Shown one piece after another: positions 11,516 through 21,651 of a stretch of 64,000 nucleotides of DNA; the first letter of the stretch is position 1; each line of letters opens with the position of its first letter. The stretch comes from Spiroplasma mirum ATCC 29335. Lineage in GTDB: Bacteria; Bacillota_I; Bacilli_A; Mycoplasmatales; Mycoplasmataceae. Both the position numbers and the translations under genes were made by a program. Under the pieces are notes generated by a model, which saw only the letters and a program-made list of their open reading frames with translations, ran no database searches and was not told where the DNA came from. Location: contig NZ_CP006720.1 in assembly GCF_000565195.1 (NCBI RefSeq), forward strand, positions 868,001-932,000, written 5' to 3'.

Positions 11516-11872
11516 CTACAATTTAATTACAATAATAATAATCATAATCACAACTAAAATTGCTAAAATTGCAAACATTAAATATTTAAAAATTTGGGGT
11601 TTCTTTTTCGTATTAACTGATTTTAATAACTCCTCTTCAAGATCAATGACATTATCATCATAAAAATTTGTTTTCCCCATATCAACTACCTTAATATCTT
11701 CATCTTTTAAGTCTTTAATAATTGAAAATTCTTCATCAATCATCATTGTTTCTTCTAATAAATTAGTTTTAGTTTCTTCGGGAATTTTAGTTTTATTACG
11801 GGCTAATAATTTTAAATTAGCCGTACGCTCCTTATTTTTTTGTTCTTTTTTTGGAAATTTAACTTTTTTCAT
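11516..11872 (-). CDS. Small tail-anchored protein of unknown function
   Basis: About 118 aa with a basic N-terminus (MKKVKFPKKEQKNK), an acidic middle (TMMIDEEF, KDLKDEDIKVVD, DLEEELL) and a single very hydrophobic C-terminal helix (YLMFAILAILVVIMIIIIVI) ending in KL. The topology suggests a cytoplasmic protein held in the membrane by its tail. It overlaps the end of thiI by 14 nt and stops 11 nt before dnaE, so it is translated within the same operon. ATG at 11872 was chosen for the GGTGA just upstream; ATG at 11884 is possible. No family was recognised. Confidence 0.7.
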   Translation of the reverse strand: MKKVKFPKKEQKNKERTANLKLLARNKTKIPEETKTNLLEETMMIDEEFSIIKDLKDEDIKVVDMGKTNFYDDNVIDLEEELLKSVNTKKKPQIFKYLMFAILAILVVIMIIIIVIKL

Positions 11873-13058
11873 AATTTTCACCATAACTACCAATTGTGTA
11901 TGTAACAATACTTTTCTCTATTATAACATTAAGAATGTCTTCTCACATTAAATCTTTTTCTTGCTCTTCGGCGACTGCTAATTTTGGTTTAATAATGGGG
12001 TTTTTCGGCACAAACAAACTACAACAATCTTCAAAAGGTAAAATTGAAGTTTCGTAAGTATCAATGTCTTTGGCAATTTTAATAATTTCATTTTTATCAA
12101 AACAAATTACTGGTCGTAAAACAGATAAACTGGAAACATCATTGATTGTATTAATACTTTCAATTGTTTGCGAAGCAACTTGTCCTAATGATTCGCCAGT
12201 AATAATTGCTTGGCAATGGTATTGGCGCGCTAAAATATTAGCAATTCGGTAAAACATTCGGCGCATAATCGTAATGCGGTAACTAGGTTCAGGGATATGC
12301 ATTAACTCATGCTGTAACATTGAAAAATTAACAACATGTAAGCGTTGAGTTTGATTATTAGCATAGGGTGTTAATTTTTGAACAAGTGTTTTTACTTTTG
12401 CGAGGGCTTCTTTGGAAGTATGAGGTGGGGTCGCAAAGTGTAAATATTCAACACTCATTCCCCGTTTCATTGTTAAAAAGGCCGCTACGGGCGAGTCAAT
12501 TCCTCCCGAGAGCATTACTAAACCTTTCCCAGAAATCCCAACTGGTAAACCCCCAAGTGCTGTCATTTGGTTAATAAAGACATAGCTAAAATATTTACGA
12601 ACTTCAATATCAATTTGCATTTCAGGATGGTGAATATCCACTTTAACTTCCGTATTTTTCAAAATAATTGGCGCTAACATTTGTTTTAATTCGGTTGAAG
12701 TTGCTTGGTAAGTTTTATCATTGCGACGAATTTCTAATTTAAATGTTTGTGGCTGGTAGTAATTAATAAAAGCAATTGCTTGTTCAGCCATGTCAATTGG
12801 TTGGCGACTTACTTTTTTGGCTAATGACATTGAAGAAAAACCAAAAATTTTTTGTAAAATAGCAACAATAGTACTACTAGAACTAGGATTTAATAGTTCA
12901 ATAAATAAACGGTCAAATTCTTTTTTAATTAAAAAGTCTTCTTTAAATTGGTGTAGTTTTTTCTTTACATTATTTACTAATAAAGTAGTAAAATCGATGC
13001 GGTTTTTCCCCTTAGTTGTTAATTCTCCATAACGGATTAATATGACATCAAAATTCAT
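11859..13058 (-). CDS. thiI: tRNA 4-thiouridine synthase ThiI
   Basis: Adenylates U8 of tRNA and, with a cysteine desulfurase and its own active Cys, inserts sulfur to give s4U. It is 399 aa without the rhodanese extension of enterobacteria. Regions: N-terminal ferredoxin-like part (IRYGELTTKGKNR), THUMP domain (about 60-165), PP-loop ATPase with VMLSGGIDSPVAAFL, ITGESLGQVASQT and VLRPVICFDKNEII. PFEDCCSLFVPKNP holds the conserved cysteine pair. It begins 17 nt after ezrA and overlaps the next small gene. In Bacillus ezrA and thiI are also close neighbours. The desulfurase partner is not in the window. Confidence 0.95.
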
Positions 13059-13075
13059 ATGGTTGTTGTTTCCCC

Positions 13076-14803
13076 CTATTTATTTTTTTTGTTATTTTTA
13101 ACATCAAATAATAATTTAATTGTTAAGTATAAAGTTGATTCATAATCATGGTTTTTATATTCTAACTGGGCATTTTTAATTTGTTCTTCGGCACTCTGGT
13201 TTGTTAAAATCAGTTTCTGTGAATAAACAAGGGCCTCTTGTGCTAAGAGATCTAATAAAATATCATTTTTAATTTTTTCAAATAATTTTAAAACATCTTT
13301 TCTTAATTTATTTAATTTAATACTAACATCTTTCACTTCAAATTCTTTGTTAATATCAAACGGGATTTTTTTAATCCGTTCCAAACTAGCACGGTATTCA
13401 CTAATAATTTTCTGGTATTTATTTAGTAAATTTTTATATTGTAACTGGTTTAAGCGAACTTCCGCTTGCAACAAAACAACTTCTAACAAATGGATTGTTC
13501 GGCGGATTTCGGTTTCGACAAAATTTCTTTTTTCAATAATTTTAACAACTTCTTCTAAGGCATTTTGGGTTTCAACGGCATTCTCTAATAACCTGATTAA
13601 TTCTTTATTGAAAAAAACATAGTCCCGACTATTCTTATTAATTTCTAATAATAATTTATTAGTATCATGGGATAATTGCTTAACTTTCCCCATTGCATCA
13701 CGATGAATACTTTCTTCTTGCTCGGTTAAAACCGACGAAGAGCGTAACGCTTCAATCTGCTTAGAAATAATGGTAAAACTTCGTTCAATTTTATTAATAT
13801 AATCCATCACAATTTTATAATATTTTTTAAAACAAGAAATAATCTTTTTCTGTTCCTTAATTGTTGTATGAAATTCACTAATCATATTAATAATTTCAAT
13901 TGTTTTCTTGGTAGCTTTTTTGTATTGTAAATTATCAATATACCGAAAAACTAGCGATTTGTCATTATCAACTTTCTCTGCTAATTCATCAAAAGTAAAT
14001 TTTAATAAATCCCGATTATTTTCATCCTTGTTAAAGAATAAATACTTATCTTTTAGTACTGATAAACGGTTCGGTACCACCTTAGTTAGTAAGGTAATAA
14101 TTTGGGGAATATTATCTAAAATTTCAACAAAAATAGTCAACGAAGTTGTAATGTTACTTAATATTTGATTTGTTTTTTCAAAGTCCCCACTGGTTAAATA
14201 TTCTTCAAATTCATCAAACATTAACTCAATTGATTTTTCAAAGTCATTAATTTTTTTCTCATCTAACGCAACATTCATTTTTAATTTTTCAACTTCAGCA
14301 ATTAAAGCATTAAACATTACCTTATGGGAAAGAATATAATCACGTTGTAAAAGTTCAATTTGTAACTGTTCATTAATTTCATCTAATAATTTCCGAGCCT
14401 CTTGTTCTAATATTACTAGTTTATTATATAAAGGTTTCATTTTCGCGGATGATAATTGTTTACGATTTTTAAGGGCATATAACTTTCTAAAAACTTCAAA
14501 ACAACTAATTAATTTTTTTTCATAAATTATTTCATACTTTGTTCGTCACACTACTAAGTCTTTCGCAAATTTATTACTATGCTGGGCAATTTCTGAGACA
14601 CGAAAAATCTTATGTTTTAAGGGTAACCGTTTTAGAACATCAAACTTAGTTAAAATTTTAATTTCAATTTTTTTAAAGCGTTGTTTGCTAATTCACACCC
14701 CTAAAAAATAGCAAAAAATTAAAAAACATAAAATAAAAATAATAAAAAATGTTAATTCTACTGAGTTATGAATAATTCTTTGAATTAATGATAAACTAAC
14801 CAT
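13076..14803 (-). CDS. ezrA: Septation ring formation regulator EzrA
   Basis: Membrane-anchored coiled-coil protein (575 aa, close to the about 560 aa of the Bacillus protein) that restrains FtsZ polymerisation and shapes the division ring. One N-terminal membrane segment (SVELTFFIIFILCFLIFCYF) is followed by long spectrin-like helical repeats rich in Lys, Glu and Leu. The ATG follows an excellent AAGGGAG site. It heads the operon ezrA-thiI-small membrane protein-dnaE-cutC, divergent from rpsD. Identification rests on architecture, length and the ezrA/thiI/rpsD neighbourhood more than on point motifs. Confidence 0.85.
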
Positions 14804-14882
14804 CCGTTTCGCTCCCTTAAAAATAACTTTACACTTGAATTATAGCATTCAAAAAAAATAATACATAAAAAAGATTAAATTC

Positions 14883-14911
14883 TTGAATAAAGGTTAAGAA
14901 TATTATACAAT
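14883..14911 (+). promoter_or_regulatory. Promoter upstream of rpsD
   Basis: TTGAAT and TACAAT are separated by exactly 17 nt. They lie about 190 nt before the rpsD start and so leave a long leader. Confidence 0.6.
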
Positions 14912-14999
14912 ATTTTAGACAACATTTAGAAACAGCAAATAAACATGTTTAATCAATAGTCTATATTAGTGAACGTAATTATTTTATTAATATAATAAA

Positions 15000-15097
15000 G
15001 TAACCTTAGCTGTTAAGGCGAAGTTTATATATACTATCTTAAATAGAGTTTATTAATGATTTTTTTGTATGTCAAACTTTGATATATAGGAGGTTTT
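15000..15097 (+). promoter_or_regulatory. rpsD leader with hairpin, possible S4 autoregulatory region
   Basis: The leader holds a small hairpin CCTTA-gctgt-TAAGG near 15.00 kb and then an AT-rich stretch up to TAGGAGG before the ATG. Firmicute rpsD genes are often autoregulated by S4 binding their leader. That this leader folds into such a site is inference only. Confidence 0.25.
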
Positions 15098-15100
15098 TTA

Positions 15101-15715
15101 ATGTCACGTTACACTGGTAGCAAGTTTAAAAAATCACGTCGATATGGATTTAGTATTCTAGAAAACAATAAAGAGTTTTCAAAAGGGAAAAAAAGAGCAT
15201 ATGCTCCTGGTCAGCATGGTCAACGCCGAACAAAATTATCTAACTACGGAGTGCAATTACAAGAAAAACAAAAAATTAGATATATGTATGGTTTAACTGA
15301 ACGTCAATTCCGTAATACTTATACAAAAGCGAAAAAAATGAAAGGGATTACGGGAACTAACTTCTTAATTATGTTAGAATCACGACTAGATAACTTAGTT
15401 TTCCGTATGGGCTTAGCACAAACTAGAAATGGGGCCCGTCAATTAGTAAACCACGCGCATATTTTAGTGAATGGTAAAAAAGTTGACATTCCATCATATA
15501 TTTGTAAACCGGGAGATGTAATTAGCTTAAAAGAATCAATGCAAAAAAATCCAAAGATTTTAGAAAGTTTACAAGCGCAAATTAATACTTTAGAATTTGT
15601 TAAATTTGATAAAGTAAAATTTTCTGGAACTTATGTTCGTTTCCCTGAGCGTGAAGAATTAAATGCTAATATTAATGATGCGTTAATTGTTGAATGATAC
15701 AACCGTTTGGTATAA
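15101..15715 (+). CDS. rpsD: 30S ribosomal protein S4
   Basis: Primary 16S rRNA-binding protein that nucleates 30S assembly. It is 204 aa: [19 protein letters not shown], then [33 protein letters not shown], and the S4 RNA-binding domain with [41 protein letters not shown]. The zinc-ribbon cysteines of some S4 versions are absent. Read in code 4 the protein ends EWYNRLV; a UGA stop reading would lose the last residues. TAGGAGG precedes the ATG. It is a single-gene unit with its own promoter and terminator, as usual in Firmicutes. Confidence 0.97.
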
Positions 15716-15730
15716 TTTCAACAAAAAAAC

Positions 15731-15762
15731 AATATCAACATTAGTTGTTGATATTTTTTTAT
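15731..15762. terminator. Terminator between rpsD and nagB
   Basis: A perfect 9-bp stem AATATCAAC / GTTGATATT with a 7-nt loop and a T-run lies between two convergent genes. It probably serves both. Confidence 0.8.
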
Positions 15763-16517
15763 TTATTTTCATTAAGAGTAATTCCACTTGTTCGTAAAAG
15801 CTCGGCTGCAGCTTCTTTATCAACAACAACAGTGACATCATTGTGCATTTGTAAACTTGTACATGGCCATTCGTTTGAAATTTCACCTTCAATTAATTGT
15901 TTGATTGCTTGGGTTTTAGCGTGACCATCCGCAATTAAAATAATTTTTTTTGCATTCAGAATTGATTTAATTCCCATTGAAACTGCCTGTTTTGGCACCT
16001 GGTCAATTGAGTCAAAAAAGCGAGCATTTGCTTTAATTGTTGATTCAACTAAATCAACAACCCCGGTTAGCGAATTAAAATCTGCTGGTGGTTCATTAAA
16101 TCCAACATGCCCATTAGTTCCAACTCCTAATAGTTGAATATCAATTCCTCCAGCTTTTTTAATCATTTCATCATATTGTTTTACAAAAACAACATAATCA
16201 CCAGTTCCTTGGGGAACATGGGTGTTTTCCTTTTTAATATTAATATGATTAAATAATTTATCATTCATAAAATAATGGTAACTTTGGGGATGGGTTGGTT
16301 CTAAACCAATATATTCATCTAAGTTAAAAGAAACAACATTACTTCAATCGGTGTTATTTCGTTGATAATCATCAATTAAGTATTGATAAGTTGTTTCTGG
16401 GGAACTACCAGTGGCAAACCCTAAAACAATCTTGGGATTTGCTTGAACTGCATTCACAAACATTTTTCCGACTACTTTTCCAATTTCATTTTTATTTTCT
16501 ACAACAATTAGCTTCAT
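15759..16517 (-). CDS. nagB: Glucosamine-6-phosphate deaminase
   Basis: Converts glucosamine 6-phosphate to fructose 6-phosphate and ammonia, bringing amino sugars into glycolysis. It is 252 aa. Motifs: VLGFATGSSPETTY near the N-terminus, VSFNLDEYIGL with the catalytic Asp, SYHYFMNDKLF, QLLGVGTNGHVGFNEPP with the active-site His/Glu pair, and NAKKIILIADGHAKTQAI. Of two near ATGs, the second (16517) stands 6 nt after GGGAGG and was chosen. Single gene convergent with rpsD. nagA and an amino-sugar PTS are not adjacent. Confidence 0.95.
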
Positions 16518-16598
16518 ATTCATCCTCCCACATATCTTAACTTAATAATTATAAAACTTTTCTTACAGTAATAAAACAAAATTTTCAATCTTCTTAGT

Positions 16599-17306
16599 TT
16601 ATTTAAAATTAAAAAAACTAATATTTCCTGGAAGTTTATAAATATCAAACACTACTTTTTTCTTTCCCAATGCACGGTATAATAAGGCTAAAATTACCAT
16701 ATTATTTTGTTCACGAATTAAATAATCCGTGCTTTTAACAGTAATTTTAATACCCACTTCAACATATTCAACTTTTTTAATGTCTTCTAAAAGAAAAGAA
16801 AAAGTTTTTGGTGTTTCTTGATTATCAATAATTCCATCTAAAATTACCCGTTTATTAGTAATTAGCAAAACACCTTTACAAACAAAACTAATTTTATTGT
16901 CTTTATCTAGTTTATGTAAATTAACATCATTGTTTTTAAAATGACATTTTTCTTTTGGTTCTAAATTAAAATAAATTGGTAAGATTTTTAAAGGTCGTCA
17001 TAACGTAAAATTAACTTCTTCAACATTATAAATAAACTCTTGTTCTTTACTATTTAATTCAAGATCTAATTTCTTAACATATTTATAAAATTTATGGATA
17101 AAATCCTGGGTATAAGTAAAATTTTTTAAAATTCAGCGTTTAAAAATTCAATATTTAAAATTAATAAAATTATTTTTCCCCATTAATTTTTCATAGCGAT
17201 AAATTAAGAACTTTGGTTTATATTTTAAATTATCTTCATTTAAAATATATTTTCATTCTTCTCGTTTATAATAAAATAATAAATCTTTTGTAAATCTTGT
17301 AAACAT
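16599..17306 (-). CDS. Hypothetical protein with PH/GRAM-like C-terminal region
   Basis: Unknown 235-aa protein. The first 130 residues are rich in Tyr, Phe, Lys and UGA-coded Trp (YYKREEWKYIL, NFKYWIFKRWIL) and look amphipathic rather than membrane-spanning. The last about 100 residues carry CKGVLLITNKRVILDG followed by strand-like pieces and NMVILALLYRALG, resembling the bacterial PH or GRAM fold ('GxLxLTNKRLIF'). It starts after AAGGTGA. It stands alone between nagB and a broken hypothetical gene. The fold suggestion is pattern-based only. Confidence 0.6.
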
Positions 17307-17334
17307 ATGGTCACCTTATAATAATTATATAATG

Positions 17335-17364
17335 AAAAAATAGTAATTTAACTTACTATTTTTT
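17335..17364 (-). terminator. Terminator hairpin
   Basis: A perfect 12-bp inverted repeat of A6TAGTAA lies just past the end of the broken hypothetical gene, with T-runs on both sides. Confidence 0.65.
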
Positions 17365-17369
17365 ATTTA

Positions 17370-18512
17370 TTAATTTGAAGATGATGATGAATTATTGAAA
17401 ATTCCTTTTATTCATTTTAAAATTTCCTGTTTTTTCTTTCCATTATTTGAAGATCTTTCCCTGTGTTTTACGATTATTGAATTAGAAGTATCATTATATA
17501 AATTTAAGAAAATTTTATTTTCATAACAATGACTAAAAAAGTTTTCAACAGAAAAAAATAACATGTTTTTTTCTTTCTAAATTGTTTTAATTTACTTTGA
17601 ACATCCTCATAAAAACAACTAATATCATTTACTAATTTTACTTTTATCCCATCAATTTCATTTTGATATTTTTCTCTTTTGCGAATAGCTTCATAAGTTA
17701 ATTTTTCAGTACATGAATCTATCTTGTTAGCTATAATTGAATTTGCTAATTTCTCTTCCATTTTTTTAATTTCCTCATGGACTTGATCTATTTATTTTTG
17801 TCTTAAATCTTCAATTAATTTTTTCATTATTTCATATTGTTTTACTGATGTATATTTAAAATTTAACGAATTGCGAGCTGCTACTTTTTGTAAAATTTCT
17901 GCAATACTGTCAACACGAGTTTGACCTTCATACTCTTGTTGTTTAGTCGTTAAAAAATTTTTGATGACTTCTGCAAATTCTTCTAAATTAAAATCAACAT
18001 AATATTCTGAATAAATTTTATTTAGTTCTGCTTTAAGCATAGCTTTTGACATTTTAATAGCTTCTATCTCTTTGATTCTCACAGTTATCATTTTTTTTAT
18101 TTCTCGGATTTGTTTTTTAATTTGACTAATAGATTGATCTATTAAACAAAATAGTTGATTTTCAACATAGTTTTGTTCTACTAATACCGTCTCATTACGC
18201 GCTTTATCAGCAATTTTTTGCTTTATATTATTAATAACTCCTTCTTTTAATGTTGGAAATGGATTTTCTAACTGATTGTCATTTAGGTCAGGGGGTATTA
18301 TTTACTTCTATGAAAAATTAAAAGCAATTAGATAAATATGTATTGATTTTATTTTCTATTATATTAAATCGGTCTTCAAAAAAAGGGATGATTTCAGGAT
18401 GGAATTTGTAATATTGTAGATTTTTTAAGTCAAAATTTAAAGCTCAACTTAAAGTAAAACCATATTTAAAATCTATATATGGTGCTTGCAATTCTTTTGG
18501 GCCAATTGGCAT
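17370..18512 (-). pseudogene. Broken hypothetical coiled-coil-like gene
   Basis: Several open pieces follow one another on one strand. First is a 64-codon start (MPIGPKELQAPYIDFKYGF) with AAAAGGA upstream, ending at TAA. A +1-shifted stretch follows (NPFPTLKEGVINNIKQKIADKA ... through residues reading IKKQIREIKKM) to another TAA at 17792-17794. It continues in the same frame (IDQVHEEIKKMEEKLANS ... YEDVQSKLKQF). After a shift in the A-run near 17.56 kb it ends QEILKWIKGIFNNSSSSSN. The pieces are Lys/Glu/Ile-rich and probably helical. Best read as one decayed gene of about 380 codons; a set of small separate proteins is less likely. No family recognised. Upstream of it (18.51-18.73 kb) only hairpins are seen. 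Confidence 0.55.
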
Positions 18513-18734
18513 AGTTGTTAATTTTCCTTTTATGTTTTCGTTTTAAATAGTATAAAACCTTAATAAATATAAAACACCACCAATACTAATCAATATTGCT
18601 GGTGTTATATACAGTCAAAATAGCGTTTTTTTCTAATTCATTTAGTTATTTTATACCACCTAAACAATAACAAATAAACTGGGGGTTTTATCAAAATTAT
18701 CTTGTGATTTTTAAACAAAAAAAGTGTTAATAAA

Positions 18735-18788
18735 AATTCAACCTTCTCTTAGTATTTTCCCTAGCAATATTAAGATAAGATTGAATTT
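18735..18788 (-). terminator. Terminator of the tRNA operon
   Basis: A 12-bp stem with one G-U pair encloses a loop of about 30 nt that has its own short pairing, followed by a T-run. It lies 5 nt beyond tRNA-Phe. Confidence 0.65.
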
Positions 18789-18793
18789 GTTAA

Positions 18794-18869
18794 TGGTGGT
18801 TCGGGACGGAATTGAACCGCCGACACTTTGATCTTCAGTCAAATGCTCTACCAACTGAGCTACCGAACC
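18794..18869 (-). tRNA. tRNA-Phe (GAA)
   Basis: The cloverleaf is complete: acceptor GGTTCGG/CCGAACC, D arm GCTCAGTTGGTAGAGC, anticodon loop CTGAAGA, T loop TTCAATT, and encoded CCA. Last gene of the ten-tRNA operon. Confidence 0.97.
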
Positions 18870-18876
18870 ATTAAAA

Positions 18877-18952
18877 TGGCGGTCTTGACGGGACTCGAAC
18901 CCGCGATCTCCTCTGTGACAGAGAGGCATGATAACCACTTCACTACAAGACC
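18877..18952 (-). tRNA. tRNA-Asp (GTC)
   Basis: Acceptor GGTCTTG/CAAGACC with discriminator G, the Asp identity base, anticodon loop CTGTCAC, and encoded CCA. Confidence 0.97.
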
Positions 18953-18955
18953 ATT

Positions 18956-19032
<77 letters not shown>

Positions 19033-19093
19033 ATAAATTCTCCAAGAATAATACTATCATAATTTGGAAGCTAATTTCAGGTAATTTTTAAAA

Positions 19094-19186
19094 TGGCGGA
19101 GAATGAGGGATTCGAACCCCCGCGTGGCTTTCACCACCTGGCGGTTTTCAAGACCGCTCCCTTCAACCAGACTTGGGTAATTCTCC
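19094..19186 (-). tRNA. tRNA-Ser (TGA)
   Basis: Class II tRNA of about 93 nt with a long variable arm (CCAGGTGGTGAAAGCCAC region), acceptor GGAGAAT/ATTCTCC, anticodon loop CTTGAAA, and encoded CCA. Confidence 0.96.
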
Positions 19187-19208
19187 ACATATTTTTTTAA
19201 TAAACAGA

Positions 19209-19285
19209 TGGTGGACCCTACTGGGCTTGAACCAGTGACCATCCGGTTATGAGCCGGATGCTCTAACCAACTGAGCTAAGGGTCC
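19209..19285 (-). tRNA. tRNA-Ile2 (CAT, k2C34 expected)
   Basis: Acceptor GGACCCT/AGGGTCC and anticodon CAT. It is not the initiator (standard pairing at 1-72), and differs from the neighbouring elongator Met. Its body and its place between Met and Ser match the Bacillus tRNA read as Ile after lysidine modification. Ile rather than Met is inferred from this. Confidence 0.85.
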
Positions 19286-19286
19286 A

Positions 19287-19363
19287 TGGTAGCGGGAAAG
19301 AGACTTGAACTCTTGACCTCCCGGGTATGAGCCGAGCGCTCTAACCAGCTGAGCTATCCCGCC
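19287..19363 (-). tRNA. Elongator tRNA-Met (CAT)
   Basis: Acceptor GGCGGGA/TCCCGCT, anticodon loop CTCATAC, ordinary acceptor pairing and encoded CCA. Confidence 0.9.
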
Positions 19364-19393
19364 ACATGGATTTGTTGTTATGTTATTTATTTT

Positions 19394-19469
19394 TGGTGGA
19401 CCCGAACGGGATCGAACCGTCGACCCCCTGCGTGCAAGGCAGGTGCTCTCCCAGCTGAGCTACGAGCCC
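19394..19469 (-). tRNA. tRNA-Ala (TGC)
   Basis: G3-U70 wobble in GGGCTCG/CGGGTCC, the Ala identity element, anticodon loop TTGCACG region giving TGC, and encoded CCA. Confidence 0.96.
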
Positions 19470-19484
19470 AATTTTAACAATAAA

Positions 19485-19561
19485 TGGTCGGAAAGACAGG
19501 ATTCGAACCTGCGACCCCTCGGTCCCAAACCGAGTGCTCTACCAAGCTAAGCTACTTTCCG
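19485..19561 (-). tRNA. tRNA-Pro (TGG)
   Basis: Acceptor CGGAAAG/CTTTCCG, anticodon loop TTTGGGA, and encoded CCA. The D arm GCTTAGCTTGGTAGAGC is standard. Confidence 0.96.
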
Positions 19562-19588
19562 ATAATTAAGTTATTTAATTTAAAAAAA

Positions 19589-19665
19589 TGGCACGCCCAG
19601 TAGGATTCGAACCCACAACCTTTTGATCCGTAGTCAAACGATCTATCCAATTGATCTATGGGCGC
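19589..19665 (-). tRNA. tRNA-Arg (ACG)
   Basis: Acceptor GCGCCCA/TGGGCGT, anticodon loop CTACGGA giving ACG (A34 normally deaminated to inosine), and encoded CCA. Confidence 0.95.
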
Positions 19666-19736
19666 ATGTCAAACATATTTATTATATAATAATATTTTAT
19701 TATTAACAATATTTTCTTGTAATTTTGTGGTTAAAA

Positions 19737-19812
19737 TGGAGGCACTAGTCGGACTCGAACCGACGGTGGGGGAGTTGCAGTCCCATGCCTTGGCCAACTT
19801 GGCTATAGTGCC
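19737..19812 (-). tRNA. tRNA-Cys (GCA)
   Basis: Acceptor GGCACTA/TAGTGCC with U73 discriminator, the Cys identity base, anticodon loop CTGCAAC, and encoded CCA. First gene of the tRNA operon. Confidence 0.96.
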
Positions 19813-19833
19813 GTGTATTATTTAAACCTTTTT

Positions 19834-19862
19834 TATATTATCATATTATTAAATGTTTTCAA
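19834..19862 (-). promoter_or_regulatory. Promoter of the tRNA operon
   Basis: TTGAAA, about 16 nt, then TAATAT, ending some 20 nt before tRNA-Cys. The gap is otherwise plain AT-rich DNA. Confidence 0.55.
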
Positions 19863-19883
19863 GAAATTATGAAGAAAAAATAA

Positions 19884-19921
19884 GGATTTTAAATAATTTA
19901 TTATTAAATTATTTAAAATCC
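19884..19921 (-). terminator. Terminator of fakA
   Basis: A perfect 16-bp stem with a 6-nt loop is followed on the minus strand by TTATTTTTT. Confidence 0.8.
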
Positions 19922-19933
19922 CTCTCTGCAAAA

Positions 19934-21565
19934 CTATTCAACAGCAATTAAATATGGGTATAACTGTTGTTCACCATTTACAATTTCATATTCAACATCA
20001 AAGTTTTCATCTAAGTATTTTTTAATCATATTAATATCTTTGGCTTCGGCATTTTCACCAATAAAAATTGTTACAATTTCTGTTGATTTGGTAATTGTTT
20101 TATCAAACAAGTTTTTAATAACTTCACTGATGTTTGGTTTCGAAAACATAATTTTTTTATTAACAATTCCCATATAATCATTTTTATTAATTTTAACCCC
20201 ATCAATTGAAGTATTTTTTGCTGATCGGGAAATTGATAAACTAGTAACATTTTTAATGGCATTTTTTAAAGTTGAAAAGTTCTTTTTGGCATGTTCACCA
20301 TGTTCAAATGATAACGCAGCAACCATTCCCTCTTGAACCGAAGTTGTCGGAACTACATAAACATTTGATTTTTTTTCTATTTTAGCTGCTTGTTGACCCG
20401 CTAAAATAGCATTACTATTGTTTGGTAAAATAAAGACATCAACAGCGTCCACATCTTCAATTGCTTTTAAATAATCATCTGTTGACGGATTCATTGACTG
20501 TCCCCCATAAACAACCGCTTGGACATTTAATTCGGTTTTAAAAAATTTAGAAATTCCATTCGCTGGAGAAACCACAATAATTGCCTCTTTATTTTTCAAT
20601 TTACGTTCAACTTTAATTGTTTTGACATGTTTTTTAGCTTGTAAAGTCATGTTATCAACTTTAATATTACGAAATTCCCCAAATTGTTGAAGGAAAGTAA
20701 TAACAGTTCCAGGCATTAAAGTATGGACATGGGTTTTTAAAATTTCTTGATCAACCACTGCCACAATTGATTTTCCACCTTGTTCAGCTAATGTTTGGCG
20801 GATTTTGGTAACATCAATTTTATTTATATAACTATCATTTAACATTACAATAGTTTCGGTACAATAACCAAATTTTTCTTCTAAATTATCCATAATAATA
20901 TTGTTTTCTGAATTATCATGCTTCTTTTTCAACTGGGGAACTACTTTTCCCGTTGAAAAATATTCGGTCATTCCTTCAAAGATTTTTACCAAACCAAAGC
21001 CCCCTGAATCAACAACCCCAACTTCTTTTAAAACTGGCAATAATTCTGGGGTATTATTTAACGAAGCTGTTGAAAATTCAACAATTTTACCAAAAATATT
21101 GGGAACATTCATATCACCTGATACCGAATTAATATTTTCAGCAGTTTCACGAATAACGGTTAAAATTGTTCCTTCCACCGGCTTCATCACTGCCTTATAA
21201 GCAACTTCTTTAGCTTGCATCATTGCGGCTTTAATAGCATCTGATGTCAATAAAGTAACCCCTTTTAAACCATTAGCAAATCCTCTAAAAATTTGCGAAA
21301 GAATAACTCCGGAATTCCCACGAGCCCCCATAATTAATCCTCTAGCAAAAACATCGGCAATTTTACTAATTGAAGTTGAATCAACTTCATTAATTTCTTT
21401 GACCGCATTGGTCATTGTTAGATTCATGTTGGTTCCGGTATCCCCATCAGGGACTGGAAACACGTTTAATTTATCAATTTCAGGATAAAAATTATATAAA
21501 TTATTATATCCACTAATTAATGCCTCTTTAAAAGAGTTTGCGTTAAATTCCATTTTTTTCATCAC
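19934..21565 (-). CDS. fakA: DAK/DegV-partner kinase FakA (fatty acid kinase, YloV)
   Basis: ATP-binding subunit that phosphorylates fatty acids presented by a FakB/DegV protein, allowing use of host fatty acids in membrane lipids. It is 543 aa: an N-terminal DAK domain with the Mg-ATP motif VFPVPDGDTGTNMNLTM and GARGNSGVILSQIFRG, a middle domain, then a C-terminal EDD-like part with AIIVVSPANGISKFF and VYGGQSMNPSTDD. Up to three in-frame ATGs are possible; AAGGTG touches the first, so the third (21553) may be used. It follows the Asp23-family gene, the classic yloU-yloV pair. The assigned FakA function comes from Staphylococcus; here it is by homology. Confidence 0.92.
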   Translation of the reverse strand: MMKKMEFNANSFKEALISGYNNLYNFYPEIDKLNVFPVPDGDTGTNMNLTMTNAVKEINEVDSTSISKIADVFARGLIMGARGNSGVILSQIFRGFANGLKGVTLLTSDAIKAAMMQAKEVAYKAVMKPVEGTILTVIRETAENINSVSGDMNVPNIFGKIVEFSTASLNNTPELLPVLKEVGVVDSGGFGLVKIFEGMTEYFSTGKVVPQLKKKHDNSENNIIMDNLEEKFGYCTETIVMLNDSYINKIDVTKIRQTLAEQGGKSIVAVVDQEILKTHVHTLMPGTVITFLQQFGEFRNIKVDNMTLQAKKHVKTIKVERKLKNKEAIIVVSPANGISKFFKTELNVQAVVYGGQSMNPSTDDYLKAIEDVDAVDVFILPNNSNAILAGQQAAKIEKKSNVYVVPTTSVQEGMVAALSFEHGEHAKKNFSTLKNAIKNVTSLSISRSAKNTSIDGVKINKNDYMGIVNKKIMFSKPNISEVIKNLFDKTITKSTEIVTIFIGENAEAKDINMIKKYLDENFDVEYEIVNGEQQLYPYLIAVE

Positions 21566-21651
21566 CTTACAAGCTTATTTATAACCGCTTATCTTAAGTA
21601 TAATAATTTGCAATCTAATTTTTTAAATATCTCTTTTGATTTAATACATTT

